A stretch of DNA of 64,000 nt from Aurantiochytrium sp. KH105 (Eukaryota > Sar > Bigyra > Thraustochytrida > Thraustochytriidae), in contig BGKB01000204.1 of assembly GCA_003116975.1 (NCBI GenBank), positions 1-64,000 of the forward strand. Reading direction: 5' to 3'. Of this stretch, positions 48,765 through 59,462 are shown in pieces. Under the pieces are notes generated by a model. That model saw only the letters and a program-made list of their open reading frames with translations. It made no database searches and was not told the origin of the DNA. The translations under genes were made by a program, and so were the position numbers. Positions within the stretch are counted from its first letter, which is position 1. Every line of letters starts with the position of its first letter.

Positions 48765-50197
48765 CGTACCATGCGACGCGCACTCCTCACAGTGTCCGCA
48801 ATGCCCACGCCATCGTAGTTGTTTCCCGTGACGCGCAGGAACGGCAGCTCCGTCGCCAGCTGCGCCCGTGCACGCGCAACCTTATCTTTATGGCCCAACG
48901 TGTATTGAGGGATACAATCCGACAACACCCAGGCCCGAGTTGCGTCCGGAGCACGCTCGATTCCAAGGTGCTCGCGGACCTTTTCCTGCGCCAAGTCCAC
49001 GAGCTCTTGCTCGGAGAAGCGAGCAACTTCGGGAAATTGCATGCCGCCCATCATCACCGTAAGTCCGCTCGTTCCCTTGGCAAACTGAGAAGGAAACACC
49101 TCCGAGTCATAAATCATTCCAATCACACGCTCCATTTGCGACGTCGGCACGAGATGGCCAAAGCCAGGCACGGGCAGCTGCGACATGTCGTCCCAAACAA
49201 AGTTCACGACACCCACAGAAGAAAACGGTGTCTCTTGCGCAAGCTTGCGCAGCTCTCCACCCGTGCCCTCGGGGAGGACCTTTACCAACGCCCGAAACGG
49301 AAGCGATGAGATCACGTGCCCATCTGCGCCTCGCTCCAGGACCTCTCCCGAAGAGAGCTCTACATCGCCATTTCGAGAAATCTTGACAATCTCTGCACCG
49401 GACTTGAGCTCGCAATGAGGGTTGCTGGCGCCGAATACTTGCGACTCGAGCTCGCGCGTCAGCCGACTCAGGCCCCCAGGAAACGACACGCCCGTCGCTT
49501 TGACGAGCGCTTGACCCTCGGCCGTTTTCACGGCGTCTTCAAGCGCAATCTCCCCGAGAGGATCCGGCAGCGAGCTGCTTCCAAAGGCACGTCGCAGCAT
49601 GCCACGCACAATCGAGCCATATTGCGACTCAAGTCCGGGAAGCAGCGGCAAGCAAGCCTGCACAGAGAGTCTTCGGATATCACCTGCAAAAATACCCTGC
49701 AAGAGAGCATCGGCAAACGTCTCTGCCACGTACGGGCTGAATCGACGAGCAAAAAAGTCGTACACGCTCTCGTCCTCGTCGCTTCCCTTGGGCACCAGCA
49801 GCGCTTCGCGCAAGCCCAAAAAGGGCAGCGGCCGCGTCAAGGGCTCGCGAAGCAATCCCGCCACGCTCGAAGGCATGCAGCGTAGCTTGCCGTTGTGCCA
49901 AATGTATCGTGCTTTGGCCGACGCGCTCGTCGGCACAGCCTCCTTCTCCAGCCCAAGCTCCTCGAGAAGGCGAACGACGGCCGCGCCGCTCGGCCCCACG
50001 GGACGGAAGCTGTGAGGGCCTCGTTCCAGAATTGTGTCGCTATCCCGCTTCTCGGAGCAAAACCAGCCGCCCGTCTTCGCTCTCGCTTCGACTAGACGTA
50101 CCGACGGCGCCGCCGCCGCGCCCGCAAAGGCCGCCGTGAGCCCGCTCACGCCGCCGCCCAGCACGACGAGGCCGCCCCTCATCTTCATGGTGCTCAT
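48734..50197 (-). CDS. Protoporphyrinogen oxidase (PPOX, HemY type)
   Basis: Oxidises protoporphyrinogen IX to protoporphyrin IX, the penultimate step of heme synthesis, using FAD and O2. The start chosen is ATG 50197 (MSTMKMRGG), 487 residues; two further ATGs follow within six codons. FAD-binding Rossmann motif GGGVSG at 14-19, then VRLVEARAKTGGWF and ERGPHSFRP, a classical PPOX element. Later RRLSVQACLPLLPGLE, GGLSRLTREL and a C-terminal GNNYDGVGIADTVRSARRM (FAD contact near the C-terminus) match the family. The N-terminus before the Rossmann fold is very short, so no clear cleavable organelle presequence is present; mitochondrial PPOX can be imported without one. Last codons lie in a tandem duplication. 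Confidence 0.92.
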   Translation of the reverse strand: MSTMKMRGGLVVLGGGVSGLTAAFAGAAAAPSVRLVEARAKTGGWFCSEKRDSDTILERGPHSFRPVGPSGAAVVRLLEELGLEKEAVPTSASAKARYIWHNGKLRCMPSSVAGLLREPLTRPLPFLGLREALLVPKGSDEDESVYDFFARRFSPYVAETFADALLQGIFAGDIRRLSVQACLPLLPGLESQYGSIVRGMLRRAFGSSSLPDPLGEIALEDAVKTAEGQALVKATGVSFPGGLSRLTRELESQVFGASNPHCELKSGAEIVKISRNGDVELSSGEVLERGADGHVISSLPFRALVKVLPEGTGGELRKLAQETPFSSVGVVNFVWDDMSQLPVPGFGHLVPTSQMERVIGMIYDSEVFPSQFAKGTSGLTVMMGGMQFPEVARFSEQELVDLAQEKVREHLGIERAPDATRAWVLSDCIPQYTLGHKDKVARARAQLATELPFLRVTGNNYDGVGIADTVRSARRMVREICESDSSV

Positions 50198-51807
50198 CGT
50201 GGCCGCCGAGGTCGCTCGCGTCGCTGGCAAAGGGAACGGATCTCGCGCACGTAGAGCTTGGCGGAGGGGAGAAAGGGCACGAAGCCCGCGCTTCTACTTT
50301 CGCCCTTGCACGTACCAGATGCGCGCGAAAAGGTCCGCGCGCCGCAAGAAAGATTGAACTTCTGAAATGGGTTGTCCTTTCACCTTGTGTACTACTAGTA
50401 CTATACTACAAGTAGGAGGCCGGGGCGGAGGAACAAAGTTCACGATGGAATGCAACGAGACGTCTAGTCGACTCAGAGCGGGAAGAAGGTCTGGGGTTGG
50501 AAGCTGCGGCCTATCCTTCGGATAGACTCGAGCCTAAACCCAAGGCCCTGAGGTTTTGGAGCAACGTGGAGAGGTCGGCAAGAAAAGTTCGGATGGCAAA
50601 CTTGGGCAATGCAGATGTCATTCCAGCATAGCACAATTTGTTTGCAAGAGCCAATGGTAAAAACTTGAAGTATTCGTGGACAGCATTCTCTGGAAATTGT
50701 GTGCAATGACGTCAAGAGTGAGGACAAGGGGGTAAGGGCTCGTACGTCGCCGCAAAGTAGGCTCCTGGCAAGAGTATCGAAGTCGGGCGATCGGGCGTGA
50801 TCGCTTTGATGATGTTTGCAGTAAACCTCACACGGAGTGGTCGAATTTTATTCGATCAGCTGAGGCAGAGCAGCTGCCAAATCACTCTCGCGCTTTATCT
50901 TCTCGTGGGCGATGGCATGATTGATCGAACTGCCAGTTTCGCACGTAGGCCTACTTCGTTCGCATGACACATCCTGGAAAAGTTCTCTCGACGCCATCCG
51001 AAATGTCCTCGATCGACCTCCCCATCATCAATCAACAAGCGCGTGATATCCGCAAGCGTTTTGTGTGCTTTTCAGCAAGTGATAACCTCACTCGGTTCGC
51101 TTCGCGACCTATTACCATCCCATCTCGTTGACTCGACCCCCGAAAACAAACGCTGTCGGAGGAAGGAAAGGAACTCCTCTCTCCGCGTGTATCGCCCGTC
51201 CGCATCGCGGTAGCCTGGACATGCCACGGTTCTCGGAAAGCGATTCTTTGGCTTCGGAAAGTGATTTTTCGGCTTCGGAAAGGTCTTTGCGAAACGAGTG
51301 CGCTGGATTCACGGTTCCCATCCGCCGGCCGCTGGCAAACTTTGTCGTGGAAATGCAGCATCATCCATCCGCAGGTCTTCCGTCAAAGCGCTGGATTCCT
51401 CTGCTGCGACACGCAAGCCCGGCCCGCCCGCTCGAGCGACGTGGCCTGGCGTGGCTTAGCTTAGCTTAGCTCCGCCTGCCCTCACCGAGTCTGGCCCTCG
51501 AGCTGTGCTTTCCAGAGCGGGTTCGCGTTGCGAGTTCTAGCTCGAGCGCCTCTAGGCTTGCGTTATTCCCGACCAGCTCTTCGGCGCATCGCTTTGCTCC
51601 TCTCCATTCCCATTTGCTTCTGCTTCAGCAGCTCCATCTCCGTCCCTGCCATCGTCGTCGTCGCAGTCGTTGTCGTCGTTGTTGCTGCTGCTGTTGCTGT
51701 TGTGAAGCGTGCGGCGCGACTTGAGAGCGAGCAGCAAAACCCCAAGCCCAAGCCCGAGCCCGAGCCCGAGCCCGAGCCGACGCCGGCCCGCGCGCGCGGG
51801 GGGCGGC
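50198..51807. other. Divergent intergenic region, 1.6 kb
   Basis: No gene supported. 51236-51282 contains short repeats of ttcggaaag; 51450-51475 has a cttag run; 51640-51780 shifts from cgt/gtt triplet runs to cccgag hexamers upstream of the next gene. Promoters for PPOX and the coiled-coil gene are expected here. Confidence 0.5.
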
Positions 51808-53415
51808 ATGAAGCGCAGAAGGCCCGGGCCGAGGCCGCTCGCGCTCGCGCCCGGGGCAGGCCCCGCGGCGGCGGCGGGCAGGGAAGGCGATGCGCGCGAT
51901 CATGGAGGCCCTGGCGGCCCCTCGAGGCCTGCGGCCGCCGGCGCTGCGCACGCGGCAGGCGGCGGCGGCGGGGGCGGCGGGGGCGGCGACGGCGGCGGCG
52001 GCGGCGGCGGCGGCGCGGGAGAAGAAATCCAGGACGCAGACAGAGCCGCGGAGATCTGGGCCCTCGAGGAGAAAGTCCGAGCGCTCGAGGAGAAGAACAA
52101 GGCGCTCTCGCAGGAGAACTTCGATCTCAAGTCCGAGCTGTGGATGAGGTCCGCCGAGGAGAAACACAGCAACGCGCCCATAGTCAAGTCTTTGCAGGAG
52201 GAGCTCAACTTTAAAGAGCGCGAGCTCAGGGAGAGCGATAATGCGATGCGTAAAGAGCGAGAATGGCGTAAGAAGTTGCAAGAACAGCATGAGGCGTTGC
52301 AGCAGCAAATTCGCAAGCTAAAGCGTGCGCAGGTCAACGCGCAAGCAGGACCGACGAGAGGTCGCGCAAACCTGCGCGAAGGCCAAAGCTCGCGTCCGGG
52401 CGAGGCGAGACCGCTGCAAATGCAGCCCAGACAAGCACTGCACGCGAACGCGACACCAGTCTCAAATCGAACGCCAGGACAAGCTAGGAGCGGACCCAAG
52501 TCGCCCTTGTCGCCGCCTCCGAGCCTCACAGCTTCTTCGTCGACCTTGTCATCGACTTCATCCATCGCCTCGTCGTCTGCATCGTCCACACTTACATCGA
52601 GCCCGCCCCTTCCTCCTCAACAACACCCAGGGCCCGCTTCTGTAAAGTTGCCGAGCTACTTTACGTCCGAGGACCACGTGATTATCCTTAGGCATCTAGA
52701 GCACTCGAACGCCGTGGCGCTGAGTGAAGGCCAAGTCGAACGCGTTCTTATTGACGAAGTCGCACTCCGTTTGGACAGTGGCCGCATGGACGCCTTGGAG
52801 GCAGTCCTGCGCGTTCTAAGCAAGTGTATTCGTCAGCGTCGCCCCTCGTTAGCTGACGGCATCGCCTCTGCGCTGCTCGTCCCAGCATTTGTGAAATACT
52901 ATGACCGCTCCAGAACTGCGGTTCCGACCCATCTTGAGATGCAAACTTGCGCGGCCATTGCCGGCTTTCTCACTCCGCTCGCCCGACGTACGCGCAAACC
53001 TTGTGCACAGGGCAAGGCCTTGGCGCAAGGCTTTGCGAACCTTGTCAATGGCCAACAAGGCCATCTCGAAGCATGGCTCGAGGCCCCCGGGAACTGTTGG
53101 GCTCAAGTTCTCGAATTATTTTCTGTTGTCACCGCTGTGCAAGCTCCCCAGCTCGAGGCTGCCACGCTTCCAGACATGTATAGACTGCTCGACTTGCATC
53201 GGCAGCAAACTTCCTTTCACCCCATGCTCACGCCAGTGCTCGAATTTTGTGCGTCCCTGGTACTTGTCAAACCGTCCAGCATCAGTGCTCGTGGCGACGA
53301 GGATCCAGATTGGCGGTCGCGACTGATCGAGCTTTTACAAGAGCTTGCCGATGCCGGTTTTGAGTCGGCCACCTGGATTCGAATCACCATCACCAAGGCT
53401 GCAATGAAGGCATGA
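51808..53415 (+). CDS. Coiled-coil protein with helical C-terminal domain, unknown
   Basis: ATG 51808 (MKRRRPG...) gives 535 residues. N-terminal 75 residues are basic then Ala/Gly-rich with a poly-Gly run interrupted by one Asp. About 80-165 is a strong coiled coil (EEKVRALEEKNKALSQEN, FKERELRESDNAMRKERE). 165-285 is Pro/Ser/Gln-rich and likely disordered. 290-535 is alpha-helical (YFTSEDHVIILRHLEHSN, FVKYYDRSR, LPDMYRLLDLHRQQTSFHP). The arrangement of a short coiled coil followed by a helical-repeat C-terminus resembles ATRIP/Rad26-type checkpoint proteins, but no diagnostic motif is seen and I regard that only as a hypothesis. Single exon. Confidence 0.65.
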   Translation: MKRRRPGPRPLALAPGAGPAAAAGREGDARDHGGPGGPSRPAAAGAAHAAGGGGGGGGGGDGGGGGGGGAGEEIQDADRAAEIWALEEKVRALEEKNKALSQENFDLKSELWMRSAEEKHSNAPIVKSLQEELNFKERELRESDNAMRKEREWRKKLQEQHEALQQQIRKLKRAQVNAQAGPTRGRANLREGQSSRPGEARPLQMQPRQALHANATPVSNRTPGQARSGPKSPLSPPPSLTASSSTLSSTSSIASSSASSTLTSSPPLPPQQHPGPASVKLPSYFTSEDHVIILRHLEHSNAVALSEGQVERVLIDEVALRLDSGRMDALEAVLRVLSKCIRQRRPSLADGIASALLVPAFVKYYDRSRTAVPTHLEMQTCAAIAGFLTPLARRTRKPCAQGKALAQGFANLVNGQQGHLEAWLEAPGNCWAQVLELFSVVTAVQAPQLEAATLPDMYRLLDLHRQQTSFHPMLTPVLEFCASLVLVKPSSISARGDEDPDWRSRLIELLQELADAGFESATWIRITITKAAMKA

Positions 53416-54176
53416 GCATGGCGCTCAAGTTTGTAAGGCGTGCAGGCTTTTCATTCATGTAGTGCGGCCGTTCTCCCATCAGCCAGCCTGAATACAATTG
53501 GTAGAATAGAGCTAGCGAGTTCTGGAAAAGCGGCTTGTCTCACTTCAAAAAGATTCTGCAAAGTCCCTGACGAGGCGAAATGCTTTTCTGCCTGCGAGAT
53601 TCGCAAGTGTCACATATTTCTGTCATAAAGTGGTCTCGAGCAAGACATATGTTTCCCGGCGCAGCTGAGCAAAGCGTTGTGTCTTCTTTATCCCGATCAC
53701 ATAAAAAAATTATTGTGGGTCAAGGCTCTCTTCTCCTCACCTTTTTTTTTCATAGTAAATCAACACAGAGTTTAACCAGCCAGCGGACAAAACTTCGTTT
53801 CCATGCATCGCAGACATCACAAAAATATGACGAGACGATTGCTGCTCGTGACGGCGATCTTTGTGTTCTCCTCCCCCTGCCCCCTTATAGTAAACAGCAC
53901 AAGGACAGTGCAAGCTTGGAGCTCAGTATTTCGATTATCATCGTAAAGGTCAGCTTGCGCTTTCTCTCAATTTCCTCGCCTTTGCAAGCTTTTATTTTAG
54001 AAAACGTGAACGAGACCAGACGTCAGACAAGCAAGGCAGCCAATCTTCTGAACTCCTGTGTATCGAAAGCACGCTACGAATACGAAGTCAACGAGGACAA
54101 GTTCTGGAGATCCTCGAGATTTTCCGACCGACGCAACTGACAGAGAGCAAAAGAAATGTCAAAATTATATATTGAA
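53416..54176. other. Convergent intergenic region
   Basis: No gene supported. AT-richer than flanks; a frame of 186 codons (53580-54140) has no domain signal. Probably both 3' untranslated regions. Confidence 0.5.
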
Positions 54177-57100
54177 CTACGAGTGCGAAGTCGATGCCGA
54201 CGAGTCCTGAAGATCCTCGAGCTCTTCGGTGGTAAAAGCCTGCTTCGTCTTCTCCCAGGTATCGGCGTGCGTGCGCTTGAAATTAGCCACGGCCTTTTTC
54301 GCCTCATTGCCGACGCCGGCGGGGTCGTTGACGCGCCGAGCGAGTGTGACCACAGCCTGTGGGAACGGAACCGTGTACGGAAAGGCGTTGACAACCGCGG
54401 CAAGACCGAGAACTCCAGTCATGCGTTTCTTGAGCTTTTCGCGACCCTCATCCGTCTTGTACTGGTCGCGCTTCACCTTGGTATTGGCCAATTTGATGTA
54501 GCGGTCGCGCGTCACCTCGAGTGAGGCAGACTCTGCCTTATACGCGGAGAGAACCTGCATGAGCATCACGCTTGCAACCGTCTGCACCTCGACCTGAGGA
54601 TCGCGCAAAAGTTTCTCAATTTCTTTGCGCGTGTGAATAGCGCCCATAGCGTACCCGAGCGAGAACATGTTGAGCGAAAAGAGTGCGCCCAGTAACTGCA
54701 CGACCGCCGCGCGAGCGTGCCACAGCTCCACAGGAAGGGAGAATTCGCTAATAGCCCGCACAAGCTCAAGAGCAGTCGTGCTACTCACGAACGAGACGCT
54801 CGCCATGCAGCCTGCAGCAGACTTGGCCTTGTTGCCGACGTCCACGTTCGGGTGCCCTTGGGCCTCGAGCACCACAGGCACGCACTTGACCAGATAGCGA
54901 TCGACAGCAGGTCCTCCGCACATGACGATGGAAGCCGTCAAGTGCATTGACGTTTCATACGAGCGAGTTGTGGCGCTTGCTTCCTTTTCGCGAGGTGTGC
55001 CCACCACAGCGTCAAAAACACCCGCGAGCATCTTGTCAGCCCACGAGGTGCACTCGAGCTCGCGGCGCATGCAGACGTCAATGAGGGCAGCCATTGTCCT
55101 GCCGAGCTCGCGACGGACAGTTTCGTAGGAATGCCCGGCGCTCTCCGCCAGTCGAGGCGCTAGCTGCGCACACGTGTCGGAAAGCTCCGTCGAAGGCTCT
55201 GACTCGTAGACAAGCGCCCGCACCACGCGCAGCATGTTGGTTGTCTTGACCGAATCCGAGGTGTCGAGCGCAGCATTCAATACCGCCGTAAGACGTTCCG
55301 CAAAGACACTGAGATGCACGCCCTCTGCGGGCGCCAGCCGAAAAGCGTCGAGCCATACCTCGGCGGTATCAAGACTGGTATCATCAAAGGCTCGCAGCAC
55401 CATGTCGAGCAGACCGTCATGGCCTCCAGCGCCGCCATTCACCAGACCAGCAAAGATCTCCGCGGCGGCGCTCACGCGCGACTGGTGCTCGGCCGTCTCC
55501 TTGCCTTCAAAGAGTAGCGACTCGAGGTGAGGAAGCAGGGCCGAAACGCACGCATCGGCGCCGAGTGCGTCAGTGAGACCTCGCATCATGAGCATGTGCG
55601 ACGTATTAAAGTTCTTGGCGTGAGAAGGCATACAGGTACGCGGGTAGAACCGCGACCCTGGGTACCGCGCCAGGCGCAGGAGCTCTCCGACACCAGCGGA
55701 CCAGTCTGACTTTTGTTTGATGCCCTTGGCATTGCCGTCCACCGATACGGTAGCGTTGCTGTGATTTTGCGCGAGCGTCTCGGCCATGGAAGCAAACTCA
55801 GCGGACCCGAGATTCAACTTTTTCACGGCCTTGGGCTGCTCCGAAGCAGGAATCACCTGCAAGAGCTTGACCAGTGTCGATGATGCAGCAGAACGGAGCG
55901 GCAGAACATCGCTTGTTGTACGCGAAGCCAGCCACGCCAGTACATCAGCATCTACCGCCTTGTCGTCCGCGCGAGCGATCGTGCCCGCGAGGACGCAGGC
56001 TGCAATTTCGTTCCGCCATGAAAGCCCGCTTGGCGCTTCGCAAGTAACGTCGCGAAGAAGCTTGGCTCGCAGCGGCTCAGTGTCGTCCGTGACAGGAATG
56101 CGCGTCCACGCTTGGAGGATGAGGACCATGAGACCGCGAATGCCGTCGGCAGCAACGCGCTGCTTGTCCTCTGGCAGGTCAGACACGCTCGCCTCGAGGA
56201 TGAGCGCACGCATGCACTGGTCGTACAGGCGCCAATCCGTGGTGATCCAGCGGACAATTTTGTTCCACGAGAGCAAATCCCCTGCTCCCAGCACGCGGCC
56301 ATGGAGTTTCTTTTCCAAAAGGGAGTCGAGCAGATCCGGGACTTGAATCTTGCCAAACCAGGGCGCACGAGAAATGATGTCCTTGATGGCATCGGCAGCG
56401 CTCTTGCGGGTATCGTCCCAGTCGTGCTCATTGGCCTTGACGAGTGCATTGAATGCCTCTTGAAGTGCATCCTCGCGGCGGTCATCCTTGTCAGCGCGAG
56501 CAAACTCATGCGCCCATTGGTGTTTTTGCAGGCTGTAGAGAGTCTGCACAGCGTCAATCTGGTGGAATCGCGGGACAACCCAGTCCTTACGGTCGGGAAT
56601 GTCCTCGGACCGCGATGCTCGCACTTCTTCGGCAAAGGCTAGGGAGTTCATCATGTTGCGCATGTAACTAAACCACATGCCTCGGCCCTGAAGATTCTTT
56701 TTCGACCGAGAACTCGCGCCATAGGCGCTAATGACCATGCGAATCGTCTTGATCACCCGACGGTGCGAGACTGTGTCCGTCTCTCGCTCTTTGAGAAGGG
56801 TCACGAGCATGTCGCCGAGCGTGCGAAGTTGCTCATGGCGCTCGGATCTTTTCTCGCACATGGCCGAAGCGGCACGCGTGACTTGAAAGAGAATCTCGAG
56901 CTCTTTGCGCAGGGCCGTGCTCGAGGCATTTTCGGCCATCACCTTGTTGTAGCCGTCCATGGCGCGTGTACGGTACTGCTCCATGAGGCGCTTGGCCATG
57001 TCGATTTCCTTCTTGCTCGGCTCGTGCCATTGCACCGAGGCGCACGTGTCTGTCCAAGCCTGGGGCTGACCCCACATGACTGCGGCGCGAGTCATGGCCT

Positions 57101-59462
57101 CCTTGTCCGCATCGTCCTCCATGAAAAAGGAGCTGCGTGTGGGAATGTATCGTTCGCACAGACCACGCGTGACACGACGCAAGAGCTTGCCGCCGAGCTT
57201 GCGCACGCCCGCATCCTCGTGCTCAAGCGCAAGGTCGATCGCACTGACAAGGTCCTTTTCGTACGGCAAAAGGTACGGACCAAGCACACGGGCCATGGCA
57301 CCAAGGATGGTGAGCGCCCACTGCAAGGTTCGTTCGGAAGCACCAGACGAGGTTGCGCGCGAGAGCATCGGTTCGAAGAGCCCATCAAGCACAACTTTCT
57401 GGATGGCCTTGTCGTCCTTGCCGGCCACAAAGCTTGCCGTGTAGGAACGGACCAGAGACTTGGACTCGCGGTTTGCGTCGAGGTACACTTTGTCGAGTGC
57501 CCATTCGTTGATGCGTTCGCCTGCACGAGCGCGCACGGCAGGACTCATCTGGGACATGAGCAGCCGGCTCGTAATGGCAATGCCGGAAAAGACTGCATTG
57601 TCGAGCTGGCCGGCCATGCCACCCTTGGCGCGCTTGACCTGGTTTCCAATAAAAAGGAGCAGGCGTTCGAGACAGGCCAGCGACCACTCGACCAAGATTG
57701 CGTTTCCGCGCCACATGGCGTCGCGCATCGGGGCCTCATCGTTCGTCTGTGCCTCCTTGTCTGGGTCGTCGATGCCAAAACTCACAGAGAGACCCTCCTT
57801 GATATCCTTGGAGTCGCCAGTCAGCGTCGGCGGCTTGGACGGGTACTCGAGCCCTTCGGCTTCGACGTCAATGATGGGAATCCAGCTCAGCACGACTTGA
57901 TAAAACATGCTCGTCGTCACTGTCTTGAAGACGTCATTTGAGTCAATACCTGGCAGGGTGAGCTCGAGGAATTCCGGAAGCGCTTCGGCGAGCACCGGGC
58001 GAACCTGCAAAAGCGGCTGCAAAAGTACTGTCAGCATTTTGATTGCAGCAGGGGCATGATGTGTCTGGTTAAGATTGTTTGGGTCAAGTGCCTCGGCAAC
58101 AAGGGTAATAAAGTGGTCCGCGACTGTGAGCGGCGCCACGTACGCGAGCTGACCAATGCTGACCTGAGCCAGGTGAACGACAGAACGAACCTTGGAGTAC
58201 ATGCCCATGGATACAAGCGGAAGCATTGTCGCGACAAAGGCACGCTTGTCCTCGACGGAAAAGGGCTCGTCGCCGGCAGGGAGCTCACCGACGCGCTCGC
58301 GACCGAGGTAGCGCACGAAGGCCTCGCAAAGTGCTTCCGCAAAAGATGCAATGCCCGTCGTGTGCCGGTCAGCATTACTCGGGTGAAAGAGCGTCTGCGT
58401 AGCCGTGAGAAGCCTGCGGAGGTGCAAAAAGCCCGCCGAGAGATTCTTATCACTCTCCAGACAGCTCGCAAGCTCGTCGCGGCTGTTGGAGGTGAGCAGG
58501 ACTTGTGCCTGGTCCACACCTCCAACATGCGTGCCGTAATAGTCCGTGGCAGAGCACTGGCCCATGAGACGGACGGCAATGCCTGCGCCGTAGGCAGATC
58601 CGGCTGTTTTCGTGCCAAAGGGAGAAAGGTAGAGGGGTCGCGAGGTGCGCACAGGCGGCGTGAAGCCACTGGGCGAAGGCAAGCGCAGAGAAAGCTGCAC
58701 GCGCCGCATCAGCTCGGCCACGAGGGCTGCATCACCATCGACGCAGGCGGTGGCCCCACCCCATTTGAATGCGCGACGAATGACACGAAGCCAGCCAGCA
58801 TCCCAGTCAGCGCAGTGCTCGATCTTGGGCCATTCATTGAAAACCCAGCGCTGCACGTGAGGGGCATAGACGGCTCCTTGAACAGAAGGCAAAAAAAGCG
58901 TCAACACAGTCTGGCCGATAAAGAGGTCTCGTGAGAGCGGGTCTACCATGTACGAAGAGGCCTTGTCGCAGACTTCTTCGACAATGTCTGCGCTGTAATA
59001 GAATCGTGCCGCGCGGCAAACATCCGCAAGCGCGCCTGCATGTCCGGCAAGAACTTTCGACGACCCGAGCTCGCCTTCTTGGGGCGAGCGCTCCTTCCAG
59101 TGCACGTTTTCGGCGAGATTGAGCAAGTCTTTCCACTCGAGCTTGGTCAGCTTGGGCGCAAGCCCTTTGCGGCGTTCTTTAAGGAATTGGTGAAGCGCTT
59201 TAAGCGTCTTGATCTGCTCGTTGAGCGTCTGACCCTCAAGCTTGAGAAGCTCGAGCAGCAAATCTACGATCGCTGCATGGTCGTCTAGCGAAAGATTACC
59301 CTTGAGTTCTAAAAAGGTGGTCAAGCCACGCGCCGCAACCAAGGCGAGCGTGGCATTCTTGTCCGCAACGGCCTCGCGCAGGTCTACGAGTGCCTTTTCC
59401 GCTGCCTCGGGCTTGGCGCTCAGGTTCCGCTCCGGGAGCGCGTCCACGAGCACGTGCTCCAT
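54177..59462 (-). CDS. BLM10/PA200-type proteasome activator
   Basis: A very large HEAT-repeat protein; ATG 59462 (MEHVLVDALPERN) gives 1,761 residues, against about 1,840 for human PA200 and 2,140 for yeast Blm10. Family members cap the 20S proteasome and favour ubiquitin-independent degradation, including of acetylated histones. Evidence: helical repeats over the whole length, a FHPSN element at 359-363 followed by a helix (in the family a [YF]HPSN-type motif sits at this place), NHLNQTHH-like region near 495 where the family has NP..pe....h.al (here DPNNLNQTHHAPAAIKML), and a C-terminus DTWEKTKQAFTTEELEDLQD that matches the family's H..W...FT.E.LE.L tail. The usual last residues Tyr-Tyr-Ala are absent (ends SHS). 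Single exon of 5.3 kb. Confidence 0.85.
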   Translation of the reverse strand: MEHVLVDALPERNLSAKPEAAEKALVDLREAVADKNATLALVAARGLTTFLELKGNLSLDDHAAIVDLLLELLKLEGQTLNEQIKTLKALHQFLKERRKGLAPKLTKLEWKDLLNLAENVHWKERSPQEGELGSSKVLAGHAGALADVCRAARFYYSADIVEEVCDKASSYMVDPLSRDLFIGQTVLTLFLPSVQGAVYAPHVQRWVFNEWPKIEHCADWDAGWLRVIRRAFKWGGATACVDGDAALVAELMRRVQLSLRLPSPSGFTPPVRTSRPLYLSPFGTKTAGSAYGAGIAVRLMGQCSATDYYGTHVGGVDQAQVLLTSNSRDELASCLESDKNLSAGFLHLRRLLTATQTLFHPSNADRHTTGIASFAEALCEAFVRYLGRERVGELPAGDEPFSVEDKRAFVATMLPLVSMGMYSKVRSVVHLAQVSIGQLAYVAPLTVADHFITLVAEALDPNNLNQTHHAPAAIKMLTVLLQPLLQVRPVLAEALPEFLELTLPGIDSNDVFKTVTTSMFYQVVLSWIPIIDVEAEGLEYPSKPPTLTGDSKDIKEGLSVSFGIDDPDKEAQTNDEAPMRDAMWRGNAILVEWSLACLERLLLFIGNQVKRAKGGMAGQLDNAVFSGIAITSRLLMSQMSPAVRARAGERINEWALDKVYLDANRESKSLVRSYTASFVAGKDDKAIQKVVLDGLFEPMLSRATSSGASERTLQWALTILGAMARVLGPYLLPYEKDLVSAIDLALEHEDAGVRKLGGKLLRRVTRGLCERYIPTRSSFFMEDDADKEAMTRAAVMWGQPQAWTDTCASVQWHEPSKKEIDMAKRLMEQYRTRAMDGYNKVMAENASSTALRKELEILFQVTRAASAMCEKRSERHEQLRTLGDMLVTLLKERETDTVSHRRVIKTIRMVISAYGASSRSKKNLQGRGMWFSYMRNMMNSLAFAEEVRASRSEDIPDRKDWVVPRFHQIDAVQTLYSLQKHQWAHEFARADKDDRREDALQEAFNALVKANEHDWDDTRKSAADAIKDIISRAPWFGKIQVPDLLDSLLEKKLHGRVLGAGDLLSWNKIVRWITTDWRLYDQCMRALILEASVSDLPEDKQRVAADGIRGLMVLILQAWTRIPVTDDTEPLRAKLLRDVTCEAPSGLSWRNEIAACVLAGTIARADDKAVDADVLAWLASRTTSDVLPLRSAASSTLVKLLQVIPASEQPKAVKKLNLGSAEFASMAETLAQNHSNATVSVDGNAKGIKQKSDWSAGVGELLRLARYPGSRFYPRTCMPSHAKNFNTSHMLMMRGLTDALGADACVSALLPHLESLLFEGKETAEHQSRVSAAAEIFAGLVNGGAGGHDGLLDMVLRAFDDTSLDTAEVWLDAFRLAPAEGVHLSVFAERLTAVLNAALDTSDSVKTTNMLRVVRALVYESEPSTELSDTCAQLAPRLAESAGHSYETVRRELGRTMAALIDVCMRRELECTSWADKMLAGVFDAVVGTPREKEASATTRSYETSMHLTASIVMCGGPAVDRYLVKCVPVVLEAQGHPNVDVGNKAKSAAGCMASVSFVSSTTALELVRAISEFSLPVELWHARAAVVQLLGALFSLNMFSLGYAMGAIHTRKEIEKLLRDPQVEVQTVASVMLMQVLSAYKAESASLEVTRDRYIKLANTKVKRDQYKTDEGREKLKKRMTGVLGLAAVVNAFPYTVPFPQAVVTLARRVNDPAGVGNEAKKAVANFKRTHADTWEKTKQAFTTEELEDLQDSSASTSHS

